Source: Ovis canadensis (taxonomy: Eukaryota > Chordata > Mammalia > Artiodactyla > Bovidae). From it: a DNA stretch of 64,000 nt. The notes under the pieces are model-generated. The model was not told where the DNA came from and did not search any database. It saw only the letters and a program-made list of their open reading frames with translations. This document shows positions 10,701 through 22,700 of the stretch, one piece after another. Where the stretch lies: NCBI RefSeq assembly GCF_042477335.2, contig NC_091255.1, forward strand, positions 38,790,501 to 38,854,500, written 5' to 3'. Numbering within the stretch: the stretch's first letter is position 1; each line of letters opens with the position of its first letter. The position numbers and the translations under genes are program-made.

Positions 10701-13700
10701 ATTTAAGATAAGTTTTTAAAGGTGCAGAAATGTATGCTACCATTTCTGCTAAAAAGAGAAGGGAGGAAGGGAAGAAAAAACCTTCACTTAGAGAGTAATC
10801 CCTAGGTGGGAGGAAATGGGCGACACAGGGAGGTACAGGGGTAGACTGAAGACTTGATTTCTACTGTAAAGGTTTTGTACTTTAAAAAATTTGCACCATG
10901 TAAGTGTGTTATCTGTTTTAAAAAATCTAAATAAAATAATATATTTTAAAAATATCTCAGGACTTTACTTGAATTTCTCAAAACCTCTTAACAGCAGCCC
11001 CTGGGCCACACAACCCACCCCTGTCCAGTCCACTTCTTTCACACCCCCCAAAGCGGATCCAGGGCTAATTCAGGATCTTGCTCATCTCAGTCTCCCGAGC
11101 CCCTTCTCCCCTCCCAGCTGTCCTGCCCACTCTCATCTCCACCTTTGGCTGTGAGCTCCCCTCTCCTCATACCTTCCCATAAAACTGCACTAAAGCCAAA
11201 ATGTCCCCAAGCCGTAAACTGCAACTTTGTTTTTGCCCCATTACACCAACACAAGGTAAAAAGCAAATAACATCCAGGAAGCGTTTGGAGAAAGAAGTGA
11301 GGGAATATGGTAACCAGCTCTCCTGCTCCCTTTTTTCCTCCTCTCTGTCCCTTTATTCACTGCAGCCAGCCAGGTTTCCTTTCCTAGGGCTCTGGGGCTC
11401 GGACACTGTGTTGGAAGTTTGCGGTTTTGGAGACGGAGTGTTACCGATCCTTTCCAATCGGGTGTCCAGTCGGGTGGCCCTCCAACTGGGTCACTCCCTT
11501 GTCCAGGGCCGGCTAGTGCCAAATAAAGGAAAACAGGTTCAGCAGAGGTGGGAGAGGAACGACTCTGAAAAAGCCCACGTTCTCTCCAGGTGGGGAGTGG
11601 GGTGTCGCGCACGGCGCCGGGGGGGGGGGGGGGGGGCTGAGTGGGAGGAGCGAGCATGCGCAGAGTCTCCTGCGTGGTGGACGCATGGTGGGTGGCGGCC
11701 CTTGGCCATTCTGGACTTTTCTGGTTCCAGTAGTTTCTGTACTTTTCTCCCTGGCCGTTTCTGGAGATTCTGCCTTAGTTCCTGTTAACGCATTGTTGAC
11801 TGGGGGGTTTTTGAAGAAACTAACGCCCGTAGCCAGTAATTTTTATTTCAGGAAGCCAAAAATTAATTCTGTCATTTTACTCTCTGTGGGTTACTATATT
11901 CAGTATAGACATACCTGTAAAGTCTTCCGATTTTTAATGCTGTCTTCAGTCCACTGTTCTGTAGAAGCAAAGGAGTGTCCTCCAGCACCGTGAGTTTTAT
12001 TGTTACGTTCAGTGTCAATCACTAAGGTTTTTTGTTGGTCTAATATTCACATCGTGTGAATCAGAACTGTATTCTGAAGAACTGCTATTTTCAGAGACAC
12101 TATTATATTTGTCGCTCAGATAGTCAGGGAACGTATATGCATAAAATTCACTGAAAAAATTCCTCTTCACTCAAAATTTCGCCATGCGCCATCTTTGAAA
12201 ATTTCACATTTAGAATATACACAAGATTGGAACAAAGAACTAACGGAGCAAAATGTGAATAATAATGACATTCATAAGTTGTATCATGAACCCTTAATCA
12301 ATTTTAAGCTCTAACAGATTCACTCGGTGATGTTAATTGTATCACTCCCTAAAAACATACTGATAGGTTTTCAGTCAATAACGTTTAGGTAACAAAAGAC
12401 ATATTAATATGTCTCTAGTCAGTAATGGCACCATTTCCTTCTCCAGGGGTTCTTCCTGGACCAGGGATCCAGGAGAAGGCAATGGCACCCAACTCCAGTA
12501 CTCTTGCCTGGAAAATCCCATGGATGGAGGAGCCTGGTAGGCTGCAGTCCATGGGGTCGCTAGGAGTTGGACACGACTGAGCGACTCCACTTTCACTTTT
12601 CACTTTCATGCATTGGAGAAGGAACTGGCAACCTACTCCAGTGTTCTTGCCCTGAGAATCCCAGGGACGGGGAAGCCTGGTGGGCTGCCGTCTATGGGGT
12701 CGCACAGAGTCGGACACGGCTGAAGCGACTTAGCGGCGGCAGCAGCAGTCAGTAATGTGTTAAGCAAGTACAGCTGTAGATGAATGGATTGGGAGCCAGA
12801 AAGGGGAGGCTATAGGTTGGTTTTCTGTAGAAGTGAGGGTCTGATCTCCCATGGTCTCAGCCTGCAATGATTTGGAGCAGGGCTTGCATTCCCAGCCAGA
12901 GCCTGGGCTGGGTCGTGGCGGTGAAAGCCCCAGTGGTCAGTGACAAGGGCCCTGGCCCTCTGACTTTGCAGAAAAGAATTTCCCAAAGACTGTAAGTAGT
13001 GAAGCAAGGAAAGTATTTACTAAGAGGAAAAGAGTACAGTACATGTGGATAGACACACTGGTGGACACAGGGAGGGTGTCGCTGAGTCACACCTTCGTGG
13101 CAGTTTGAATTAACGTTTATGGGATATTTCTTCCAAGTTTCCCTTGGCCAGTCATTTTGATTTGCCTGGTTCACTGCCCATATTTGGTTTATCTCGGGAT
13201 CCTCTCAGGTGTGTCCAAGCATCCCTTAGCTAAGGTGGATTTTACCGAAAAGGCATCTGGGTAAAATATCCCTTGGCGTAACTCCCCTTTGGGATCAAAG
13301 GAGCCTTTTCTGTGCATGTGAGGTCTGGGAAGTTGCCTAACTTCTGGAACAAGAAATGTGTGATCTGTGCAGGGTCCAGCCTCCTCCCTTAATTGCCCTG
13401 CTGTTCTCATCTTGGAGTTTCAGTCCACAGGAAATGAATCTCCAATGGCTTTACCCCAACTCCCCCAGGGCAGTGGGTGGGGAGCATCTGCCTTCTGCCT
13501 CAGGTCCTTTTCCTGAGACAGGAGCATGGATTAGGAGTCTGGGGGATCCAGGTTCCAATCCTTGTTCTGTCAAGTTTCTGCAGTGTGATGTGAGCTCCTC
13601 TCTGTCAGAATCAACACACCTTGCAGGCTTGTCGTGAAATGCAAAATAATTTATGAAGACACTTGAAACAGAGTATGTTAGCATCTCCAAATCCAAGCTC

Positions 13701-16700
13701 ATACTCCTTGCCACACGGCAGGCTGATAAATCGAGAGAAGACCTTGGAGCAAGGAATAGTGACTCTATTAGAAAGCTGGCAGTTTGAGACAATGGACTGG
13801 CAGAACCATCTTTTCCAAGGGAGAATTAAGGCTTCTTTCTACTAAAAGGGGAGGGAGTGTGGCTGTTCATTGAAAATTTCTTGGTGCCTGAATCCTTTAT
13901 TCTTGCAGATGTCCAAGTGGGTCTGGTCACGTTGTAAACCTCCAACTGGAGAATTATTATTCTCTGTTCTGCAATTTCTTATTATACCTTGAAAGGTCAG
14001 GCTTGGGATGCAGAGCCTTGTGAATGGACTGTCATGTGTATTTCTGGCTGTGGGCAACATCCTTTTATTGATACAAAGAGGCAGAGCCAACATGACTAAG
14101 ACAGGCAACAGAGTACAAAGATAGAGTAAAAGGAACTGATCCCACTTAGAGTCAGGTTTCTTCTCTGTTACATTGGGCTTCCCAGGTGGTGCTAGTGGTA
14201 AAGAATCCGCCTGCCAATGCAAGAAAGGCAAGAGACGTGCATTCAGTCCTTGGATCAGGAAGATCCCCTAGAGAAGGAAATGGCAACCCACTCCAGGATT
14301 CTTGCCTGGGAAATCCTCTGTCCAAGGGATTTTCCTCTGTGGGAAAGACTGGTGTCTCAAAGAGTTACATGTGACTGAAAACAAGTTGCTACATTAGTTG
14401 TAGGTTTTCCTTACAAATGACAAGAATTATTGTCACTCTGCATCCCACTTAAAAGCTTCCTCACTTCTCTGACCCCTCCTTGTCACCTGCTCTAACTCAA
14501 ACTCATCTCTTCCCAAGGATTCATCCCTTCTACCTCTGAGCCTGGAGGTGGGACAGGTAACCTTGCTCCTACTTGCTGCTTCTAGATTTAAGTAAAAAAA
14601 TACCCAGCTTGAAGCTGATGCCATTAGACAAAGCTACCGTCTCCCCCCATTGCTGTGTCATAAACTAGTAGCACTGCCTTCATTTCCCCACGATTGGGCT
14701 CCCACTGTGACTTTCCGCAGCTTTGCTCCTGTATTAACATGTGGCTACTACTACTACTAAGTCGCTTCAGTCGTGTCCAACTCTGTGCGATCCCATAGAC
14801 GGCAGCCCACCAGGCTCCCCCGTCCCTGGGATTCTCTAGGCAAGAACATGTGACTATATCAGTGGATATTGGGCTTCCCTGGTGGCTCAGTGGTAAGGAA
14901 TCTGCCTGCCATTGCAAGAGAAGGGGGTTTGATCCCTGGTCCAGGAAGAATCCCTGGAGAAGGAAATGGCAACCCACTCCAGTATTCCTGCCTGGAAAAT
15001 CCCATGGACAGAGGAGCCTGGTGGGCTACAGTTTATGGGTCAAAAGAAGAGTTGGACATGACTTAGCAACTGAGCTCACGTGCATGCGCACACACACACA
15101 CACACATACACACACACACATATAACAAAATATAGTAATAAAGTCTAAACTGGCAATAAAATAAGTAGATAAAATAAATACATAAATAAAATGGCCTCTG
15201 AGACCACCGGTAGACAGAAGATCATGCTTACCTGCATTTGTCCTGCCCCCTTTTTTTTTTTTTTTTGCCTCTTGGCCTTTGTGACAATTTCAATCACTCA
15301 TATTCACCCTGTGATGAGGAAGGGATTCTTGCCCTAGGGTTCTGGACATGGCCAAACACACAACACTGGACAGATGAGACTGCTCACAGGTTATTGTCAG
15401 AGATACAGTCCAGAGGAGGAGAACCCTGTGCCAGGCAGGGCCACGTAGGGATTGCATGTGGGAACAGAGTGAACGACCAGGATGTGTAGGAGACAAGCTT
15501 TGTACTCTCCAGAGGGTGTGGGGCCCACTGGTTCCTGGGGGAGGATGGGGTTGGCTTGAGGGAATATTCTGTTGGCTGGCAAGGAACCAAAGCCCACTCC
15601 CCAGGGATGAGAAGCAGACATGCCTGGTGCCCCTGATAAACAAGGATGTTGGATGAGGGACCTTCTCTGCAGGAGCAGAGTGAGTGGGGAAACTTGTGAC
15701 TGGTTATTGCAGCTGCCCCCCATCCCCACCCCCAATTTTACCAGATGTCAAGGCAGTACATAATGTTTGTTTCATAATGTTAGATGTTAGCTGTTAGGTC
15801 TTACCAGACAGGGAGACCTGCAAAAGGTTATACATAGCTCTCTCGACCTTTCTCAGAATAGTCTTCCTTTTTTTAAAAAAAATTTATTTTGTATTGGGGT
15901 ATTATAGCTGATTAGGGCTTCCCTGATAGCTCAGTTGGTAAAGAAACCACCTGCAATGCAGGAGACCCCGTTTCCATTCCTGGGTCAGGAAAATCCCCTG
16001 GAGAAGGGAAAGGCTACCCACTCCAGTATTGTTGGACTTCCCTTGTGGTTCAGCTGGTAAAGAAACCGCCTGCAATGCAGGAGACCCTGGTTCCATTCCT
16101 GGGTCAGGAAAATCCCCTGGAGAAGGGAAAGCCTACCCACTCCAGTATTGTTGGGGCTTCCCTTGTGGCTCAGCTGGTAAAGAAACCGCCTGCAATGCAG
16201 GAGACCTGGGTTGGGAAGATCTCCTAGAGAAGGGAAAGGCTACCCACTCCAATATTCTGGCCTAAAGAGTTGCATGGACTGTATAGTTCATGGGGTTGAA
16301 AAAAGTCAGGCACGACTGAGCAACTTTCACTTCATAACTGATTAACTGCTGAAGCTGAAGTTCCAATATTCTGACCACCTGATGTGAAGAGCCATCTCAT
16401 TGGAAAAGACCTAGATGCTGGGAAGGATTGAAGGAAAAAGGAGAAGAGGGCGGCAGAGGATGAGATGGTTGGATGGCATCACTGACTCGATGGGTGTGAA
16501 TCTGACCTAACTCCGAGAGCTAGCGAAGGACTGATTAACAATATTGTGATCGTTTCAGGTGGATGGCGAAGGGACTCAGCCATACATCTACGTGTATCCA
16601 TTCTCCCTCCAGCTCCCCTCCCATCCAGGCTGCCATGTAACACTGAGCAGCGTTCCCTGTGCTACACAGTAGGTCCTTGTCCGTGGTTATTGTTTAGTTG

Positions 16701-19700
16701 CTAAGTTGTGTCCAACTCTTTTGGCCCCATGGACTGTAGCCTGCCAGTCTCCTCTATACATAGGATTTCCCAGGCAAGAATACTGTAGTGAGTTGCCATT
16801 TCCTTCTCCAGGGGATCTTCTTGATGCAGGGATCAAACCTGTATTCTTTACCACTTGGCAGGCAGATTCTTTACCACTGAGCCACCTGGGAAGCCCCCTT
16901 GTTGATTATCCCTTCTAAATATAGGAGTATGTACACATTGATTCCAAACTGCCCAACTTCCCCCCAGAATAGTCTTTCTTTAGGGTTTCAGAAGTTGCCC
17001 ACCTTTGTTTCCTGTGCACATCTGTTCCAGGTTGTCATCCCTGTCCTGGCCAATGAGAAGAACCACCTAGACTGGCCCCACGTGGTTTGTCAAGATGTCC
17101 AGCGGCATGCCTACAGCCTCCAGGGTGACCTTCTGGTTCTCCTTGAGCAAGCGAAGGGAAAAACCCTGCTGCCCCTTCCAGTCGGCTCAGAAAACATGGG
17201 CTCTGAGGGTTCTGAAATCGAGGCCGTGTAAGTACCGCCAGGCTGGCCATATGGGCCTCGGAGATAGGGGAGATGCCGGTTTATCTGAATGTTTTCTCTA
17301 CGACTTTTCTGTCCCTGACTCTGTCTCCTTCTTCTGCACCCGGCCCACTGTTGGCCAGCATCCTCGGACTGTGTGTTCCGTGCTGATTACCACCCTCGCC
17401 CCAGTACCCCCATCCAAGACTCTCAAGGCTATCACGGCAACATGGCCTTCTTTCCGCTCAGAACTATCTGAAGACTGAGAGCAGCCACACTGATTCCAGC
17501 ATTTCCCTTATCAGGACAGTGTGTCATCATTGGCAGAGACCCAGGTCCAGTCTGGGAGACAGCACGCCTCTTCCCAGCATTTACTCAGCACATCATGTCG
17601 CTGTCCAGACCCTCTACCAGCAGCAGCTGGAGAGTGTTTTCAGGTCCTGGGGACTTTTTTTTTCCCCCAAGTAGAAACAAATCAGCTTTGTTGAAGCTTG
17701 AGGTCGTTGCCTTCTGTGACTGGAGAGGCATTAAACCCTATGGCTCTTCTCGTTATAGGAGTGATACCCACTGTCAGCTTCCACTTACCATTCCAGCCCT
17801 GAGCGATCTTTGCTTCTGTCCTGTGGGGATTTTTTTCTTTTTCTTTAGAGTCAGGCTATGTACCTAAAATAATATGTATATTTTTAAATTGTCTTCTAGT
17901 AAGCATTCTATATGTTTGTGGCAACAGTCCACTTTCCGTCATGAGTTCAGTCTGCCACATTGCTGGGACTTTCCAAACGTATTGTCTATTCAGGGCCCAT
18001 GATTTGATCTGCAGAATGAGTCTTGCATGGGATAGGAATATACTTTACAGTGAGTTTTTTCACATTGGAAGTAATTTGCTATGGATATAATTTGAAGCAA
18101 TCCCAGTTAACTGGAAAACTTATCGTGGCTTCATAAAAATATACAATTTTAAAAATAAATACCTTCAAACGACCCTTCTTCTGTTCCTTTTCTCTTTGAA
18201 TATAACAACATTCAGTGTGAATGTATAATCGTTGTGGTTTGTCTCCCTTTGTTCAAAATTTGATAATTTCCCAAGAGGTTGGATCATATTACTGGGAGGT
18301 GAGTATCTTCTGCCTTTAATATCATCCACAATCACTTGTGCCATATCATTGCTCAGCAAATATGAACTTAATTAAATGAAGCGAAGGTGGGTTTCTGGCA
18401 TGAAAAATGCAAAAGACGGATTCTTTCTCACCTGTGTCCTGTGTTCTCGGCATGCCTGTGTGTGTGCTAAGTCACTTCAGTAGTGTCCAGCTCTTTGCGA
18501 CGCCATGGACTGTAGTCCTCTAGGCTCCTCTGTCCATGGGAGTCTCCAGGCAAGAACAGCGGAGTGAGGTTGCTGTGCCCTCCTCCAGGGGATCTTCCCC
18601 ACCCAGGGACTGAACCCCTGTCTCTTACATCTGCATTGGCGGTGCATCTTTACCACTAGTGCCATGAACAACTGTCAGTTCAGACTGTATGAAAAGGCAA
18701 CCAGAATGTATTTTTGATTTTTAATCCTTTCCAAACATCCCTAGTTAGTTTATTTAAAAGATGTGTGAGGGAGAACACACGGGAATTCCATTCTTCACTG
18801 GAGAAGTGAGGACAAAGAATTGTAATGTTCGGACATCTGACAAGTTGCCTGATGGAGGAAGAAGTAACCTGTTTCTTCTTGCTGAGTCAGTCAACTGAGA
18901 TCAGATGAGGGACTAGCAGGGAGATGAACCTGGCCCTGGGTAGAGACAAACTCTTTCCCAAGGACAGTTGATCTTGCCAAAGAATGCACTGCCTCATCAA
19001 GCAGGGAGCTGGCTGGCATTGGTGGGATTCAAGTAAGGGTTGGGGCTTCCCTGGAGGCTCAGATGGTAAAGAACCGCCTGCGGTATGAGAGACCAGCATT
19101 AGTCCCTGGGTCCCGAAGATCCTATAGAGAAGGGAATGGCTACCCAATCCAATATTCTTGCCTGGAGAATTCCACGGACAGAGGAGCCTGGCGAGGAACA
19201 GGACCCCCTGTCCATGGGGTCACAAAGGGTCGAACACGACTGAAGTAACGTAGCACACAGAGTTAAGCTCTTCCCTGCATCCCAGGAGACTTCTTGTCTC
19301 TTTCGCAGCTTGGATTCTACGGACAAGTCCGTCGTCTACGCCATTGAGTCTGCAGTGATCCAGTGGAGCCACCAAATCCAGCTGGTGCTCAAGAGAGAGT
19401 CTTCGCAGCCGCTCCTCCAGGGGGAAAACCCTACCCCAAAGGTGGAGCTGGAGTTCTGGAGGACCAGGTGGGCACAGACTGGGACCGTGGGAGCAGATGC
19501 CTTATAGTGGAAATGGGCTGGGAGAGGTGGCTACTGAGTGCGGTCCCACCCCCAGGCGTCTCTCATCAGCCCTAGAGCCAACAGGTTAGTGTCATTTGGG
19601 TCAAGGCAGCTCCTCTGTGTACTGGGAGGTGACACTTTCGCCAAGGTTCAGTGGTCACGCCTCGTTTCTTAAGCTGCAGTCAGTGTATCTTCTGACGTTT

Positions 19701-22700
19701 CTTCAAAGGCACTTTCAGCCACATGTAAAGTTAATGAACTCGCTTACACATTTTCTTCTAGTTGTCTGCTCCCTCTCCTTGGGCAGTCAGTATGCACACT
19801 TTTTCTTTTTCTTTTTTTTGTAGGATTTAGAGAAAGAGGGGTTTTGGCAGTACACTGCTGAACACTGTCTCTTAGATTCCAGGCGGTCCCTCCTAAGGGC
19901 TGAAAGTCCATCACCCATGGTGTCCCAGCCCCACAGGTTCCAGAAAGACCTGATTATCCCCCCTTTCGTCCCCATTTCCCTGCTCCTATTTATCCCTGTG
20001 CTGATTAATCTTCTCAAAAGGAGACAGAGAGACTGATGTGTGAGGGAGGACTGCCCTGTCCTTGCAGGTCACGTGACCAGGGATACCAGTAGGGCTCCAG
20101 CCCCGTTTGCATCCCATGCCAAGATGCTCCATCCTCTTGTCTGGTTTCCTGACCACTCTGCTGACCTACTGTGGGGTCCTTCTCCAGCAGCCTTGCTCTG
20201 ACAACACTTCTTTCACCCGACCCAAAACCTCACTGTGAGAGCTAATGACCTCCAGCTGCTGAGCGTCTGAGCTACCAGATGGTCAGCAGTGTTCCCTGCT
20301 GTTACCTCCTCCAGCTGCTCCTTTGAACCTGTGTCCAGACTGAGGCTCTTGCCCTTGCTATTCTGGGAACAGAGGCCCCGGCTCTTTGGACTAGAGCATG
20401 GCCTCTACGGAAGCACCCTGAGGCAGACCTCCTCTCTCCGTCTATCTGAAGGCCAGTCATAGCGGCATGACTGTGTTCCCTGACGTTGTTCTGGACTGAC
20501 GCTTCTCCTGGTGTTGCAGGTGCGAAGATCTGGAATACATTTATAATCAGCTGAGAATGATAAAGAGGAGGGGCATGGTGGGACTTCTGGACAAGCTTCA
20601 GAGCAGCTACTTTCCGGCTTTCCAAGCCATGTTCCGAGACATTGGAGCAGGTGAGGATCCAGAAGTATTTTCATACACACACTCAACTTTGTTATTTAGT
20701 GCCGGATTATCTTCCTCTCTGATTTCAGCAGCTTTCAGTCCTCGCAGCCCTCCGACCTGAGATGGTTTAGCACATCGGCAAGAATACCAAACCTAGAAGC
20801 AGGAAAGTAGCCACCCTGTGCTCTATTTGCATTTCCAGAGCTTTGAGACCCTGGCAGAGTCACCTAACCTCTCTGAGCTTTTGTGTGTAATGCGTACGCT
20901 TGCCGCCTGCTTCCCTGGGCTGCTGGGAGAGGATGTAAGTGTGAGTTCTTTGCTGACTATAAATCATAATCCCTCACCTCTGGAATTCAAGTCCTTCCAC
21001 CTCCAGCTTCTTGGAAAGTCTCTGCTCCATTTCTACCTCCATCCTGCTTTTTCTGTTCCTACTTGTGTCAGATGGGACTGCAGTTTCCTGGTCGTCTGAG
21101 CTCCAGACAAGATCGGCCCTTGTCAAAACTGCAAATCCAGCAGAGTCTGTACTTAGAAGTAGGGAAATCCTTTCAGGGCTCCCTCTCCCCTCATCAGTGC
21201 GCTTCGCTTCTTTCTCCTCTCAAACCTCCTCCCGGCTCTTGGGTATTGTAGGTTGAAATAAGCTTCTAAAGATGTTTGCAATCTCATGTTATTTAAGGTT
21301 AATCTCTGGAGAAGGCACTGGCACCCCACTCCAGTACTCTTGCCTGGAAACTCCCATGGATGGAGGAGCCTGGTAGGCTGCAGTTCATGGGGTCACTAAG
21401 AGTCAGACACGACTGAGCGACTTTACTTTCACTTTTCACTTTCATGCTTTGGAGAAGGAACTGGCAACCCACTCCAGTGTTCTTGCCTGGACAATCCCAG
21501 GGACGGGGGAGCCTGGTGGGCTGCTGTCTATGGGGTCGCACAGAGTTGGACACGACTGAAGCGACTTAGCAGCAGCAGCAGCAAGATTAATTTCAGCAGT
21601 GATTCTCAAATGCTTTTTCTCTATTAGAGCTCTTTCTTTAAATGCAATCTCCTGTGTCAGTCCAGAATGTAAAACTTGCCAAGGTGTATTTGCTGTGCTA
21701 AAGAGGGAGTGTCCTGTGTCCAGAGCCCATTGGTGGATCCCTGTCTCACCTTCTCTTCCTTATGGTGTGGGGTTTGGAAACCATGCAGATGAAGGAATAA
21801 AAGTACCAGTTGTGGAGTTTCTGACTTGTGCTTTATAACGGAGAATAGCTGGCTTAAGAAGCTGGTCTCTGAGGTCCTTCTGGACCCTAATTTCTCATCC
21901 CAGAGGCCCTCTGCCAGCACCTAGAGCTGGCTTGGAATGGGGTTCCTACTGGGGCCCCAGTTTATTTCTTCTCTGAGAGGTTTTGTGTCTCAGAGCAATC
22001 AAATGTTGTTCCTAATTTATACTCCAATTCAAATGAGGTAGTGTCCCCAGAAGTGATCTGTGTACCACTGTTAGTATGAGAGATAGTTGGGGTAGATGTC
22101 TGGGCAGGTGTATTTTATTTTTCTCTGTTTTAAATTTAATTTAATTAATTTATTTTTTAAATTGGGAAGATAATTTCTTTACAGCTTTGTGTTGTGTAGT
22201 CACTTCAGTCGTGTCCGACTCTGTGCGACCCCATAGACGGCAGCCCACCAGGCTCCCCCATCCCTGGGATTCTCCAGGCAAGAACACTGGAGTGGGTTGC
22301 CATTTCCTAACTAACAACTAACTCTGTTGTGCTAGTTTCTGCTGTACGACATGCATCAGCTGTGTGTATACATACATCTCCTCCCTCTTGAGCCGCCCTC
22401 CTCTCCTCCTCCCCATCACACCCCTCTGGGTCATCACACAGCACCCAGCCGGGCTCCCTGTGCTAGGCAGCAGCTTCCCACTAGCCAGCTGTTTACACAC
22501 GGCAGGGGATGTATGCCAGTGCTACTCTCAGTTCATCCCACCTTCTCCCTCCCCTACTGTGTCCACTCTCTATATCTGCATCTGTATTTCCTGCCCTGCA
22601 AACAGGTTCATCAATACCATTTTTCTAGATTCCATTATATGTACGTTAATACATATTTTTCTTTTTCTGACTTACTTCATTCTGTATGACAAACTCTAGG

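Larger units (their letters stand above)
15865..16970 (-). mobile_element. L1 3' end split by two later insertions
   Basis: 15865-15914, 16531-16680 and 16897-16970 join as one antisense L1 end. The first interruption is flanked by ctgatta (15908-15914, 16531-16537), the second by ccttgt (16675-16680, 16897-16902). Confidence 0.8.
7777..17030 (+). other. DNAH9: DNAH9 intron 1 (9,254 bp)
   Basis: Phase 0, gtgaga to ttccag. Holds the end of the CpG island, SINEs at 8612, 9327, 9976, 12472, 14175, 14744 and 14871, L1 pieces near 9.2 and 10.2-10.7 kb, a CpG-rich patch at 11390-11820, and a nested L1/SINE/BovB cluster at 15865-16970. Nothing recognisable in 8061-8611, 8850-9164, 9660-9959, 10701-11389, 11821-12470, 12755-14168 and 15124-15864. 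Confidence 0.9.
17228..19308 (+). other. DNAH9: DNAH9 intron 2 (2,081 bp)
   Basis: Phase 2. Carries a minus-strand SINE at 18460-18664 and a plus-strand SINE at 19043-19250. Sequence at 17228-18459 and 18665-19042 looks unique, with T-rich runs only. Confidence 0.9.

Noticed and set aside
14871-14945. tRNA-gene-like A and B box sequences in SINE heads
   Set aside because: These are tRNA-derived SINE promoters; no cloverleaf with a proper acceptor stem was seen in any of them.
15915-16330. Regularly spaced repeats resembling a CRISPR-like array
   Set aside because: The repeat unit is the whole 119-base SINE head with no separate spacers, in a mammalian genome.
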